IMG/VR virus record: IMGVR_UViG_3300027143_000001
Coordinates: 1-64,000 of that record
Reading direction: 5' to 3' (one strand)
Source: a virus
Length of the DNA: 64,000 bases
Below the pieces are notes generated by a model that saw only the letters and a list, made by a program, of their open reading frames with translations, was not told the DNA's origin and made no database searches. Both the position numbers and the translations under genes were made by a program. Numbering within the stretch: position 1 is the first letter of the stretch; each line of letters starts with the position of its first letter. This document shows, in pieces, positions 40,201 to 52,200 of the stretch.

Positions 40201-43200
40201 TTCATTGGGTATAAACTCAAACAGTTTGTCAAACTCCTGCATGTAACGCGCATAGTCTGGGTTACGCTTCTTGGCCTCTGCCTTCAGCTTCTTGATCTCT
40301 ACATTGATCTCTTTTACACGGTCCAGGTCAGACTCCTCCAGCAACACTTCGTTGCGGGCACCTACCTGGTGCATGATCACCTGGATCTCCAGATACTTCT
40401 TCTGCATCTCGTCGCGGATGTCCTGAGGCAGAAGCTGCTGTAACTTATAGTAAGAATCTACATAAGGTAAGCTGGCATTCTTTTGCAGCCATGTCATGTA
40501 GTTGTCTACTTCCTTTTCACGCTCGCGCTTTTTATCCAAGTACGTTTTCTCCAGCGTTTTCATATCACGCTCTTTTTCACGCATCTCCTTTTCCAACTTA
40601 GTGTTGGTAGGATCTGCAGCCAGTGCTTTGGCAGCTTTGCTGTACACACTGAATGAAGCAATGTAATTGCGGTTGGCATCATACACCTGCTTATTCATCT
40701 CACGCATATTTGTAGAATACGCACGGTATGTCTGCTCGTATGCCTCACTCATGGGTTTGGTAAAGTTGAGCACACGTTTTTCTATTGTCTTACCGCTTTT
40801 TGAATCCACCCATTGTACTGTTCTCCATTCGCTTACAAGCTTGTTAAGATCGCCAATACTCATGGATTTCAGTAGCTCATCACGTGCGTTGTCAAAATCA
40901 AGGTTAACCATATTACGCATGGCTTCACGCTGGGCGTTGGCCTGGGCGCGCTTGAACATCTGTACATATGCACTAACAATCATGTTACTGTCACTCACAC
41001 CTGCAATCAGCTCTCCACCGGATACAATGTTACCAAGACCTGCAAACGCGCTGTTGTTGAAAATATCTTTAGACGCCATGTGAAAATCACTGTTGGGGTC
41101 TGTGACACCCTCGATGAACTTTCTCAAGTCTGCATCATCAAATGACACACCTGTCTCCAGGTATTGCTCTAGGTTCTTGATCTGTATTTCCAGTGATGTC
41201 ATCTCGCCTACCAGGCTGTTACCATTGGCACCCAGCTTCTCCGCAATCTTCTCCTTATACTCTTTACTCAAAAACGACAATGTTGTATTCTTTAGCCAAG
41301 GCATCACACCCGCAAACTCGCCTTTTTGTAACTTGGCAAGCTTGGCTTTCAGGGCATTGATCTTGGGTATCAAACTTTCTTCTGACTGACGTTTGACTCC
41401 CTCAAAGGTTTTCTCTCCCATCATCTTCGCAATCTCTACCAGGTTCTCTAGTCCAGCCTCAGAAAAGTTTCCTTCAATGCGGGCATTAGCCAGCTCCATA
41501 GATTGCAACTTCTTGCTGATCTCAGAGTCCAACCCCAGCTTTTCTTTATTGGCAGGATTACGACGGCCCTCATCCACTATCTCTTTCAGTGCCATGATTA
41601 CACTCCACATCCCGCGGGACTTGTTGTACACCATACCTATCTGAGACTTGTGACGGTTCTTCTCCTTCTGGTTGGTTGCGTTCTTTAGTCCAGCAATAGC
41701 CACGTCACTGGATTCTTCCAGCTGGATCAAGTCGTTTTGCAGGTAGTCCAATACCAGGGAAAAGTTTACACTGGCTGAAGCGTCCTGTCTGGCCAGGATA
41801 TCATCAAAGCTGCGCAGTGTTTCTCTGCGGTCAGCCAATACCTTTCTGCGCTCCGGGTCTTTGTTTTCAGACTTCTCCAGGTCCGCAATCTGTTTGATGA
41901 TGTCATCCAGTTCTCTTTTTACTGCGTTCTTCAACGCGGCCATCAAACGCTCCATGCCTGCCTTTGAAGGTTCAAAGTCAAAAATGTTAGCTTTCTTCTT
42001 AGCCTCCTCTGTCTTAGCAGAACCAGGATAAGGTACTTCCTCATCAATGATACGACGCATGTCTGCAATACGCTGGTCACTGGTGCTAAGTTTGGTCTCT
42101 AACTCATAGTTAGTACCGGGCTGCAGTACACCGCGGGCGTAATCGTAGTAGTTATCCTTGTTAAATATGTGCAGGTTAGCTGCACGGTAACTTCCGCTGT
42201 CCTGATCTGTCTCATACAACAATGCTACAATCTGGCTTTTGATGGTGTTGATACCATGCTGGGCCAGAATGTTTTCATACGTCTTCAGCTGCAAGGTCCA
42301 TGTGTCATACGCTGTACGGTATTGTTTCTTTAGTAATCTCAGCGTACCTGCTTTACCATCAACCTTCATGTTTTTATGTGCCAGATGCAACATCACAGCA
42401 GCCTTATCCATGTACGTTTCTCCTGTAACAGGGTCAGTCACGGTAGTACCGCTCACTTTCTTTGTCTTAAAGTCAAAGATCTCTACGTTACCATCAGAGT
42501 CAATAAGCAACATGTCTAGTCGACCAATCACCATGCTACCACTCTTGGTCATACCGGTAACGGTAATCTCTGGCAGGATCATGTAGTTTTCGTCTGCTTT
42601 GGCAGTTACCTGGATCGCAATACGCGTAGCCAGGTTAAACATCATGTCTTTAGGAAAATCCTTTACTTCTTTTTTCTTGCCCTCTACGTAGAACTTCTCA
42701 TAGCGCTTCTCAAAGAAATCACGTGTCAGTACCTGAGAGATGTTACGACCGGTGCTTAGTGCATCCTGCTGTGCAAGTTCAATCACTTCATGCATAAAGA
42801 TTCCAAACTCTTTGAACTCCTCATACTTGCTGGGATCACCCTTGAAGTCTGCGGAACCGAGCAGGTTGGATACGCTTACGGTCTTTACAGTCTGCTCACC
42901 ACGAGCTGCCTTATCAATGTTATCCTCAAGGAATCTCTGATAAGAACGGTTCATATTGATGAGCGTCTGCAGTTGTGCATTCTGTGCATCTGTACCGCGG
43001 AGCATCATGTTCTCCAGGTGCTTCTCCTGCTGCTTGGCACGTATGAGTTTAAACTCATCGCTGGACAGTGAGATCTGTTCATCTTTCTCCTGGGTAGGCA
43101 GACTTTGCAAAAGTTTGTGTGCGGTGGCTACATCAGGCACCTCAAAGTTGTTCATTTTGTAGACCGCTAGTGCATCACCCTCGCTGCCAAGTGCGGCAAC

Positions 43201-43245
43201 AAGGGATTTCCATGCGGGGTCGTTAGGGTTTGGGCAAGAGCTCAT
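37207..43245 (-). CDS. Giant virion protein with N-terminal PD-(D/E)XK nuclease domain
   Basis: This 2012-aa protein has, at residues 148-262, the RecB/Cas4-type nuclease core: M-H152-E-V-I-E, then L-P-E226-I-T-V, then G-R-L-D244-M-L-L, then F-D258-F-K260-T-K, and a W-T-L-Q-L-K-T-Y helix near residue 318 that fits the Q-x-x-x-Y motif. The rest is long helical and coiled-coil sequence. A near-hydrophobic stretch of Met/Ala sits around M-M-A-I-M-S-M-L-S-M near the C terminus. Its place next to the RNA polymerase gene suggests it is virion cargo delivered with the DNA; the nuclease could act on host or phage DNA at entry. Confidence 0.75.
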   Translation of the reverse strand: MSSCPNPNDPAWKSLVAALGSEGDALAVYKMNNFEVPDVATAHKLLQSLPTQEKDEQISLSSDEFKLIRAKQQEKHLENMMLRGTDAQNAQLQTLINMNRSYQRFLEDNIDKAARGEQTVKTVSVSNLLGSADFKGDPSKYEEFKEFGIFMHEVIELAQQDALSTGRNISQVLTRDFFEKRYEKFYVEGKKKEVKDFPKDMMFNLATRIAIQVTAKADENYMILPEITVTGMTKSGSMVIGRLDMLLIDSDGNVEIFDFKTKKVSGTTVTDPVTGETYMDKAAVMLHLAHKNMKVDGKAGTLRLLKKQYRTAYDTWTLQLKTYENILAQHGINTIKSQIVALLYETDQDSGSYRAANLHIFNKDNYYDYARGVLQPGTNYELETKLSTSDQRIADMRRIIDEEVPYPGSAKTEEAKKKANIFDFEPSKAGMERLMAALKNAVKRELDDIIKQIADLEKSENKDPERRKVLADRRETLRSFDDILARQDASASVNFSLVLDYLQNDLIQLEESSDVAIAGLKNATNQKEKNRHKSQIGMVYNKSRGMWSVIMALKEIVDEGRRNPANKEKLGLDSEISKKLQSMELANARIEGNFSEAGLENLVEIAKMMGEKTFEGVKRQSEESLIPKINALKAKLAKLQKGEFAGVMPWLKNTTLSFLSKEYKEKIAEKLGANGNSLVGEMTSLEIQIKNLEQYLETGVSFDDADLRKFIEGVTDPNSDFHMASKDIFNNSAFAGLGNIVSGGELIAGVSDSNMIVSAYVQMFKRAQANAQREAMRNMVNLDFDNARDELLKSMSIGDLNKLVSEWRTVQWVDSKSGKTIEKRVLNFTKPMSEAYEQTYRAYSTNMREMNKQVYDANRNYIASFSVYSKAAKALAADPTNTKLEKEMREKERDMKTLEKTYLDKKREREKEVDNYMTWLQKNASLPYVDSYYKLQQLLPQDIRDEMQKKYLEIQVIMHQVGARNEVLLEESDLDRVKEINVEIKKLKAEAKKRNPDYARYMQEFDKLFEFIPNEGLFKRMYDNAFNRYADDPDMWAKWLKENTINRPKAEWYEKMAELYEARAAIFGTDDRIQKLMEEKRSIMRPHKDAAGRFNPKYMQAEEIEELDRIEGEIQDIIAERQEDKTAPKLTQDEKQELSAINATLEMLSMRQLSKYYTELFDDKYRMLDSAYRNMINAENDLATARAKGDPDVIKKAQKDLRFYTVQFDVVETDFEQWYNMNHYQPYQSIAKGYDVRGNVTPKTFNEEVVVNPSVYDQYMDTELPHPKYSIKRIRESAKNPAFLQSPDGIPMPKGITVDANGHYQIMPGYENSPNINDNYKKLMADPKVMTFYNKMMDMFFELQKKVEGRKVGYMVPGYAASLIENLAEEGIMGGLKKEWSKFVDKSVRAVGEQERVSNVYGDLGGRIRMRFTEQLDPNIQTQDAIGAMIKYVLEANFNIAMQDAVPMADNAITYLEMMSGRLKREIEAGATYVTDPVTGERKPVDMSVRQRELDKIIDQLKFERKKFAYGQEENEDSKARVLRKRLKQVMAYTAFIRMGFDVANQMKNYISGNVQTWIAAGNFKSDHFSQGDFMWAKGKIYGYDGFLANYFKDWGKVSDLTESTMLYRMINPLQKDYTKYVSDVTGGSTRRVMGKVMNIQEMGNMIQDKGDTEIGLTVMYAVMNKYRFKKIASFDASGKAVYEKDAEGNDVLVPAHEAYYKDSSGMLTRNPMVEYSEEDENRLRNIIYSEIRRAQGNYAQSDQAKFEQTVLGKLMFFYRKYLIPQVLNRFGYLRPNWEAGEVAVGYWRAVSMAWQYYGPANTLKHLVLGDKLARKFGSNMDLIDVMDKDTGQTSERQGDFYSRKIAQARRDMIMMAIMSMLSMAAMSYLRRKDDDDEEISMLEGNMLRVLWGVKGETTSMFPLGGGSDEYIRNFTSLTVYTRELNAIKRFGSHGLNYIMAMMYNGGEEPDPEYDGDVAYQIWKDAFYTRKAGRFEEGDAKIVKDIEDLTGIRNFRDFFDPEDRVQQMKKNQ

Positions 43246-43248
43246 AGG

Positions 43249-46200
43249 TTAGAGACAGGTAATATCTTCAATTATATCTTCAGTGAATTTCACGCCACGC
43301 GTCTTATCAACATATCGTTTTGCTTCCTCAGCAAATTTGTCAAACGGCATACGTTGGCTACTATTCTGGTACAAATATCGTAAAGCTTTGTCCGTCATGT
43401 TCAGGTCAACCAAATCTTTTTCAAGTGAGGCTTCCAGATTTCCATCTTCATCCTCAAACATGTCAGGCTGTAAGTCTTGCTGTTGCTGGGTTTGCGCAGG
43501 TTGTGCAACAAGAGCCATAATCGCCTTGCGGTTACCATCATTCTCTGCCCAGTTCATTTGTTTGAACGTTGCCATAGAGATGATGTTTCCTTTTGGTGTG
43601 ACCATGTACTGCTTGTCATTATACGTTACAATCTTTGCAGTCTGCGGTTGTGCGGTAAGGTTACGCTCTGCTACGGACACTTTAGAACCAGCTCCTTCTT
43701 TCGTTGGATTATAGATCTGTATGGTTCCGTTAGCGTTGATCTTTGTCACAATATAGACAGCATCATTAAACTTGACGTAGCGTCCAGGCTCGATGGTAAG
43801 TGTTGTTTCTTCAGCTTCTTCTACGGGCGCTTGCTCTTCAGTTTTCTCAGCTGGCTTTTGAGCAGGCTCACTAACTGTGATACCGCGTTTCTTCGCCAGG
43901 ATTCTAGCAGCCATACCCAGGTCACCAGAAATACCAGCACCCTCCGTCTCATCGACTTCTTCTTGTTCATCATTAGTTTCAATAACTTCTTCTTTTTCAG
44001 GAGTAGCTCTCAAGGTTTGTGTTGCTCTAAAATCTGTAGGGATGTAGTTTTCAAAATCATCATAGCTTACTTCCTCTACTTTCTCTACGCTCATCTCAGC
44101 AAATCTGTTGATCTCATCTGCATCAAAACCAAGTGGAGAGATGTTATTGCTCATCAGATTACCAGGTACAAGCGTGTAACGCGCAGTATCTCCAACCGTG
44201 TTGAAACCACCTTTCTTACCAGAAAGCGTGTCATACACACTCTGACCGATGGTGTTGCTTGTATCACTTCCTGCTCCCTGTAGCATGTATACAGAACCAT
44301 CCTGGAACTTAATCACCATGGGAAACATCCAGTTGTTCTCATCTCCCGGAGTAATGCCATAAGACATGGCAATACGCTGGATAGCAACATTGTTCAATCC
44401 ATAGATACCAAGTTTTTCACTAGACAAATCTAATATAAACTCAGGGCCCAGTTCTTTTTCACCCAATGGAAGTACGGTGTTACCACGCTGGCTGGTAGGT
44501 ACAATCTCACCGGCTTTACCAAACATGGCGTTCACCACATTGGTAACGGCTGCACGTTTCTCATCATCGCTCATGTCTACAGAAACCGGTAGGGTCTGCA
44601 TCAGGCGTTTGTTACCGCTGACGTTCAGGTTGTATCGGGTCTTGATGCGGGTGTTGTTGGGTTCTTTGATTGCGTTGTACACCATGTTGGTAAACAGCAT
44701 ATCAAAAGCATCATACACCGCGTCGTTGTCTGTTGCTCCAAAGTATTTCTGGATCATAGACTGGAACGCCTCTGGATCGTTGTGCGTGGTTTTCAGGGTG
44801 TCAACAAACATATCAATGTTGTTGCTTAGTTCTTTTCTGAATACGCGTGGCAGGAAGTTGTAGAACATGTTCTTCTTGTGCCCCATGCCTGCACGTGCAA
44901 GCTCATGGTAGAACAGTTTCTTTAGGAACAACTTACCTTCCTGGTCATTCATCAAACTCAATGCGTCATTGTATACGCCACTGGCCTCGTCGCTTTTCAG
45001 CTTTACCGTGTTGATCATCTTTATGAAACGCATAGGCAACTGCTCGTCACCCACCTGTGCAAGCTCAGATTCTACCACCTCTTCTTTAAGGAAGTTGAGG
45101 AACTTGTTGTTGGGGTACTTGGTCTGGAAGCTGCGAAGCTCCTCACCCAGCGTGTTTGTAAACCAGAACTCTGCGGTAAACGTATCTTGCAACGCTTTGT
45201 CTTCACGATCAATCAAACTCTGGATGTACTTATCACTTGACTTTCTGCTACCTGGTAACGTATCTCTCAAACGCTTGATAGCCACATAACCTACAATCGT
45301 CTTAGCAATCTGACTCTTGTCGTTGAACAACTCTTTAAACACGCGGTTGATCTCGCGGAAGAATGGTCCACGCTCCAGGAACAGGTTGGATGACTGTTGA
45401 TCCAGGTCGTTTGCCATCCTGTACAGCTGATTCCACACCTGATCGTTAATCATAGGTGCCATAGACTCTTCTGTAAAGATGCTCTCTGCCGTCATCATGG
45501 ATGACATGTTTTTGTAAATTGTATCAAAACTTGCAAAGTCAGGGTTAAGTGACTTGAGCATGTTGATCATGGAGCCTGCCGTTGAAATATCAAATGACTG
45601 AGCGGCTTGTTGTTCATACATAAACAACAGCACAAACTTCTTTGCTTCTTCTGACAAAACAGCTTTGCTCTTTAGTGCAGAAACATTGAATCCGATTTCG
45701 CCAATGCTGAGCTCATTATTCATCATGCGCTCGTCGTTGAGCATCTCACCACGATCTTTTGGTGTGGTAAACTCGATGACCAACTGGCTCTTGTTGAGCA
45801 TAGGCTCAAACATGGTAGAGTTTTCGTTCAATAAACCTGCCTCTTCCAGCTCCTGGTACACCTCTTCTGTCAATACAGCACTGGCTGCTTTTCTCACTTC
45901 TGAGGACAGTGATGCAAATTGCTGGTTGGTAGTAGAACGTAACGCGCGCTGTGTAGCAATTACATTTGCAGTTGCCTTGGCTATCTCAGGGATAAAGTTA
46001 AACCCAATGGCAAACTCAGGACGCAGACCCACACCGATCATGGCTAGGGTGACACCTGTGTTCACGTCGTTCATCTTCAGCGCAGATGGAATAGGCTCCT
46101 TAACACCATCAGCAAACATACCTAGTACGTTTCCTATCAGTGCAATTACACGCTGGTTCTCACCATTGATACTACCAAACTTGTTCAGACGATTCCAGTT

Positions 46201-49200
46201 CTTTCCGTCTGCTGTGGCATGGAACTGCCATACAGGCTTAGCCAACTCCAGCTGATACCAGCTAGCCATTGCCAAAAACTTGTTCATGTTGGCAGTGATA
46301 CCGATACCGTCCTTGAAGATACCATTGTCCGCCTTGGAGCGAATGATAGAACTGATGGTATAGTGGTTGGTCTTAAGACCTGAACGTTTCAGGTCAATGC
46401 CAAATTCTTTAGCAAGCTGTTTGAAACGATCCACGCTGGAACGCTCACGCTTGTACAGGTAGTTAAAGATATACTCGTTACCCAACATTGCCTGGCGTGC
46501 ATTCAGGTTCTGGTTCTGAAACTTATCCGCCACCAGGTCTTTCATGAACTCATGCTTCTCAAAAGCTTCAATGCTGATTGGGATATCAAACTTGCTAAAC
46601 ACATCAAACATGGCTTTTATCTTAGCAGCGCTGTACATAAACTTCTCTGCTGTAGATGCAGCCTCCCAAGACTCTTCCTGTAACGGACGGATGTTCTTGA
46701 TGGTGTCAAACAACTGTTGCTTTACGCCACGGATTTCTTCAATGGCTTTTCTGCGTCGCTCCTTGATATCCTTTATGCTGTTAGCACGCTTCTTGCCTTT
46801 CATCTTGGTCTCACCCAGCGCAATCTGATCTTTCAGATCATCCAGGTAATTTCCCAATTCATCACGCTGCTCAGAAAGTGCGTCAATATCTGATTGCATT
46901 TCATCCAGGCGTGCGCGAATCTGACCAAGGTTGACTGTTTTTACAAAGTCATCCTCAGTAAATCCAAGCATCTCCATGTAGCGGAAGATCTCTGAATCTG
47001 AGTCCATGTCAAATGAACCCTCTTCCATGATCTCACGCATGCGGTTAGCAATCAAATCACTAAACTCTTCTTTCTTGCTCATGAAGTGCATGAACTCTAC
47101 AAATTGTCCCTCACGTTCGTTACGGTAATTCTTGTAGTCTCCATACTTTACAAACTTGCCCATCATATTCTTGTAGTAAGAATACGCCTGTGCATACAAA
47201 GTGTCCACGTCAAAGTCAGAACCTGCTAGCAAGTGCACCATGTAAGGCACTACAATACCATTCAGGTTAGATGAGTCCATGTAGTCTACAGCTTTGAGGA
47301 TTACCATAGAACGCTTGTCCTCCGTAGGGATACGGGTAGCAAACATGCGGGTCAACTCCTGCTCAAAGAACTCTTTGAACTCAGGGTTGTCGCGGAATGG
47401 TTCTGGCAGAATACACTCTACCATGTAGATAGTACGACCGGTAGGATTACCGTCTTTGTCTAACTCTGCTTCCTGGGTTACGCCCAGTTTGCGGGTACCT
47501 ACATTGGTATACAGTTTTGGGTTCTTAGCATAGTCCGCAGTCTTGATCACCTTGCCGGTGGTCTTATCATAGAGTACGTCGTATCCAAACTGGCTGATGT
47601 GGATGTATTTACCTCCTGCTCCTTTCTCGTCAGTGACGTGCTTGGAATATTGAGAGAAGAAATAGTACTCCAGCATGCTGCGGATCTCCGGCATGTTGGG
47701 GCTATACAATGGTTTACCTGAAGCATCCAGTTCAAAGAGCTCCAGCATTTGCTGAGGCGCACCTTGTACAGACAAGTTCTCACGGATCATATCGTAGATC
47801 TTGCTGATCTTAAAGTTACCCGCTTCTACAATGTCGTTTACAATGCTCTCCGCCTGTTCTGCAATCTCTTTAGATACGCTGCTGTCATTGTTTAATGCGT
47901 CCAGTATCAAACGCGCATTTTGCTTATGGCGTTCTGTAACTGCTTTCTTACCCTTGAAGTCATTGATGACCACTGCCAGTTGACTGATCTGTGCTGCTGC
48001 ATCTGCAGATACATTCTCTGCTGCTGCGTTCTTAGAAAGTTCTTTCTGGCGGGCCGATGCATCTGAAGGCACCATGCCTCTCATAACATTAGTCAGGTAC
48101 AACAAGCGTGAACGTGTTGCGTCACGCAGCGAATCTTCATAGTCTTTTACAAGTCTCTCAGACAAATCGTCCAGGAACTTACGCTCTTTAGCATCCAACT
48201 TGCGATTGTCTGCAATCTCAATGAGGTCAGCCAGCATGTTAATGTCAGCTGGCAACAGCATCTTGGCTTGTACGGAAAGCTTGGCTTTATCTTTTACTCC
48301 TGAGGTTTCCACCTGCAGGAACTTAAATCGGTTGTCTACCTCCACCGCAATGAAATCAAGGTTCATGTAACCTTCTTTCTGTGGTGCAGTAAATACGCTG
48401 ATTGGCAACTTGGTTGTGTTCTTAGACGCCTCGTTATCCATCAACTGGTCAATCTGGAAGTACTCCATGGCATTGAGCATATCGTGCGCCATCTTACGGT
48501 GGGGCAATGGCTCATAGAATTCATGGATCATCTTTACAGTATCCTGGATCTGTCTAAATGTGCTGGCAGCGTCTTCACCATTAAGTCGCTGTGACTGGTA
48601 TACTTTACGCAAGTCATAGACTTTACTCCACATTGTGTGTAGCACATCATATACGTCCTGCTCTGTTTCAGCAGTACCGTCAAAGTACTCATCCTTGATG
48701 CGGCTGGTATCCAGACGGTCAAACAAGTTTTCAGATTGTTTGTGGTATGCATTGCGCGCTCCTACTACTGTCTTCTTAGCATTGTTCACCACCTTCATGG
48801 CCTGCAACGTCATGATCTCAGACTCTGTCAGTTTACGGTAGTGCTTTGCAATCAACAAATCGAGCACCTTGGACGTCAGACGACCCAGTTGTTCGTGCAT
48901 ATCTATCTGGTGCATAAGCAACGATATTGACTGACCGTCAAATATCTTTTGCAACATGCCTGCATACTTGCCACCAAAATCGTTTTCACCACTTTCTTCT
49001 GCAATGGCTTTCTTGTAATCATCCATCAGGATCTGCTTTACTTCAGCAGATGGTAATGGGTCATTCACAATCTCCTGTTCTGTAAAGTAAGGTCCATACT
49101 CAGGATAATCCTCGTGTATAAATCCTTTAATAGTTTCCAGCACAGCTGCGCGGTGATAACCTTCTTTCATGTTGTCACCACTGGCCAGGTATTTCTTGGC

Positions 49201-52200
49201 ACGCTTAACCATATCCTGCGCGTTCTTTACGTTCATCGCAGGGTTGCCGTCAAACACGTCGTTGAAATGCAGGGCGTTGGTCCAGTTGTTATAGAAGTAA
49301 TCTGCCAGGATATTCTCCCAGTTCATGCGGCTTACCGGTGAACCTTTCACCACGCCGTATTGCTCCATCAAACCAACAGGTTTCTGATAACCTATTTTCA
49401 GCTTGGATGGTAACATGGTGCTGGTGATGAATTCTACTTCAGCATCACCCGCAGCATTCTTTTCTTTTTTGCGCTCAATGATGTTGTTGAACTCCAGTAC
49501 TTTCAAGTACGTTTCAAACTGCTTCTTGGCATACTCTTCCAACAATAGTGGAAGACCGCCCAAATCAATCTCTTCAAACTCCAGTCCCTCTTCTGCTGAC
49601 TCTGCAAACACATCCTGGATAGCAGGGTTGGCTGCAAAGAAATCTTCAAGCTTGTGGAACTTGTATGCTTTCAGCGGATTACCATTGGCATCGGTGAACT
49701 GCACCTTGCCATTGGAATCACGACGACCGTTAAAGTCTTTGACAATGTTGTTGGCAGTATAAGACTCGTATTCTTTTTTCAGAGCATCACGACGGGCAAA
49801 CTCCTTACGCATGCTCATATACTCCTGGCGGATAACGCCTACCAGGTCTTCTACTACAGCAAGCACAGGTTTAGCCACACCATCCATCTTCACAGTTTTC
49901 ATACCGTCCTTGTTCGCAAACTCGCGGTATAGCGCTGATACTAAAAAGTTAGTGTTGGATGACTCCAGCTGATGAAACGTGCGTCGGTAAGTTTGTATGG
50001 TTACTTTACCATCTTTGGCATTGGAGGTTTCCTCCATGCGACTCAGAAATGATGTAAAGTTCAGGATGTGTAAAGCGTATTCATCCAGGTCCTTGAACGT
50101 CTTACCGTCCAGCACCGTGTCTCCCACCTTACCCTGCACACCACCAAACATCTCTACACGCAGGTTATTCAGCATAAGCTTGACCATCTTGGTCATCTCA
50201 TCGTCCTTACCCTGCATCACGCCACCCAACAAGTGGTTGTTGGCAATATAATCTTTCAGGTATGCCTCATAGTATGGGTCTTCCTGCAACATGCCATCCA
50301 GTCCTTTCTGGCGCACGTCTTCTGCAGTAATCACCATTGGTGAGTACTTCACATACTCATAGATTGGTTTACCTTCTGCATTGTACACCACCGAGCTGAA
50401 TGCTGTTGGGTCATACTTAACCATGAACTTGGCAGACTTACGCAGGATGCTATTGAAGCTTTTTACTTCAGTAGATGCTGTGTTCTCATCGTCCAGCATG
50501 TTCTCAAACATCTTACCGGGTGCTGTCTCAGAACCTGCAGCAGCTTCCAGTATGTTCTTCAGGTTGGTGAAGAATGTTTTCTCCAGGTATTCTTTCTCGT
50601 TGGCAAACGGACGGTCAAGCTCGTACTTGGCAAGGGTGTCTTCACTCAGTTTGCTGATGGTCTTCTCATTCTCCATCTCCTGGATAGCAATCAATGAAAA
50701 GCGCAACATGGATTTAGGAATCTGCAGACCAATAGCCCACATGTTCTTGTGCAAACTGTCTACCAGGTTGTCTAGTGTTTTCTGACTCTTGTCACCGGTA
50801 AACAGCGTCTCAGAAGAATCCACTTTGCTCATCAGTTTGATGAGTGCCAGCATAGCCTTGCGGTATTCTGGATTGTCCTTCTCAGACTTCTGTGTCAGGA
50901 TCATGCGTTCAACAAGCTTGTTTTTCTTGTTGTTGATGTCCTTGTATTGTATCTTGTCTGATATGCTGAAGCGAGGCGTGGTATCCTTTTGGATATCTTC
51001 ATCGCTCATCATGTCAATATCAACTGCTTCAGTGTACTGCATGTTGAACATCACATATCCAATGCGTGTTCCGTGCAGCACGTTCAGTATCATCTTGTAC
51101 ATCTGCACATTGGCCATAGGCATAGAGCCGTTGTCCAATAATGTCAGTTTCTTAATCTCATTGTATACCGCCTCCAGGTCCATGGCTTCGTTGATAAGAC
51201 CATCGTCATACCAGCGCTCATATACCATTTTCAAAGTAGGCAGGATTTGTTGTGGCTCTTTGTTAGCAGCAATCTTTAAAAGCGTAGGGGACATCTTGCG
51301 TCCGTCTACAATCGCTGGAACCAGGATGCCATACACAGGGTGAATATAGTCCCTGCGGATGGTGCTCAAGAACTTCTTGAATTCTGCAGGAAGAGAGTCC
51401 ATGCGGTTCAACTCATTGATGGATGCTTCAAAGTCACCAGACTCAGGATTCTCCTCACGGTTCTCTGCGTTCTCATCATGTGGTTTGACCGCTGCGTTCA
51501 TTGCATCTTCCAGGTTCTGCGTATTCAATGGATTGGTAGAGCTTACGTTGAACTCATTCAAACGCTTGCGCACCAGTGCCATCAATGCGGCCATAGATTC
51601 TTCACCATAGGTGTTGGTACCGTTGTCCAATACCATGGCATCATTGGTGTCTATGCCTGTGGTATTAATATCATACACATCTGTTTGCTTACCTGCTTTG
51701 TTATCACGCAGGCGCTGACCCAGGACAAAACGCATCTGGTTATACTTAGGCAAGAACTCCTTTTTGATGTCCGCGTGGAACTTAGGATCTGCCTGGCGCA
51801 GCAACATGTCTATGTTATACACTTCATTCAGCAGCACAGTAGCTGCGTCCTGAAACTTCTCTTCAAACTTTTTCTTGGTGTTGTCTGCCAGCATTTGGCG
51901 TACAACCATGTTAACCGCTTCTTTCTCCAGGTCATCCAGCAATATAGTAGGTCCACTCATCACACGACCCGTAGGTGTAGTGACCAGCTTTCTCAGACCC
52001 TTGATTTCAAAGGCTGCCTTGCCATCATATGCTTTTCCAGAGATAATACTTTCTTTGTACTTGCCAGTAGCGATGTCACTATATGTTTGTTCAATGACGT
52101 CACGGTTGGCTTTGAACATACCAATCAGTTTCTTGAGCAATTCAAACAACTTGCCTATCAGTCCTTTAGGGGCTGTGGCACGCTTGGCACGCATATAACG

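Noticed and set aside
43477-44283. 268-residue plus-strand open frame opposite the RNA polymerase gene
   Set aside because: Antisense shadow of the coding strand with Ser/Phe-rich low-complexity translation and no start signal or motif.
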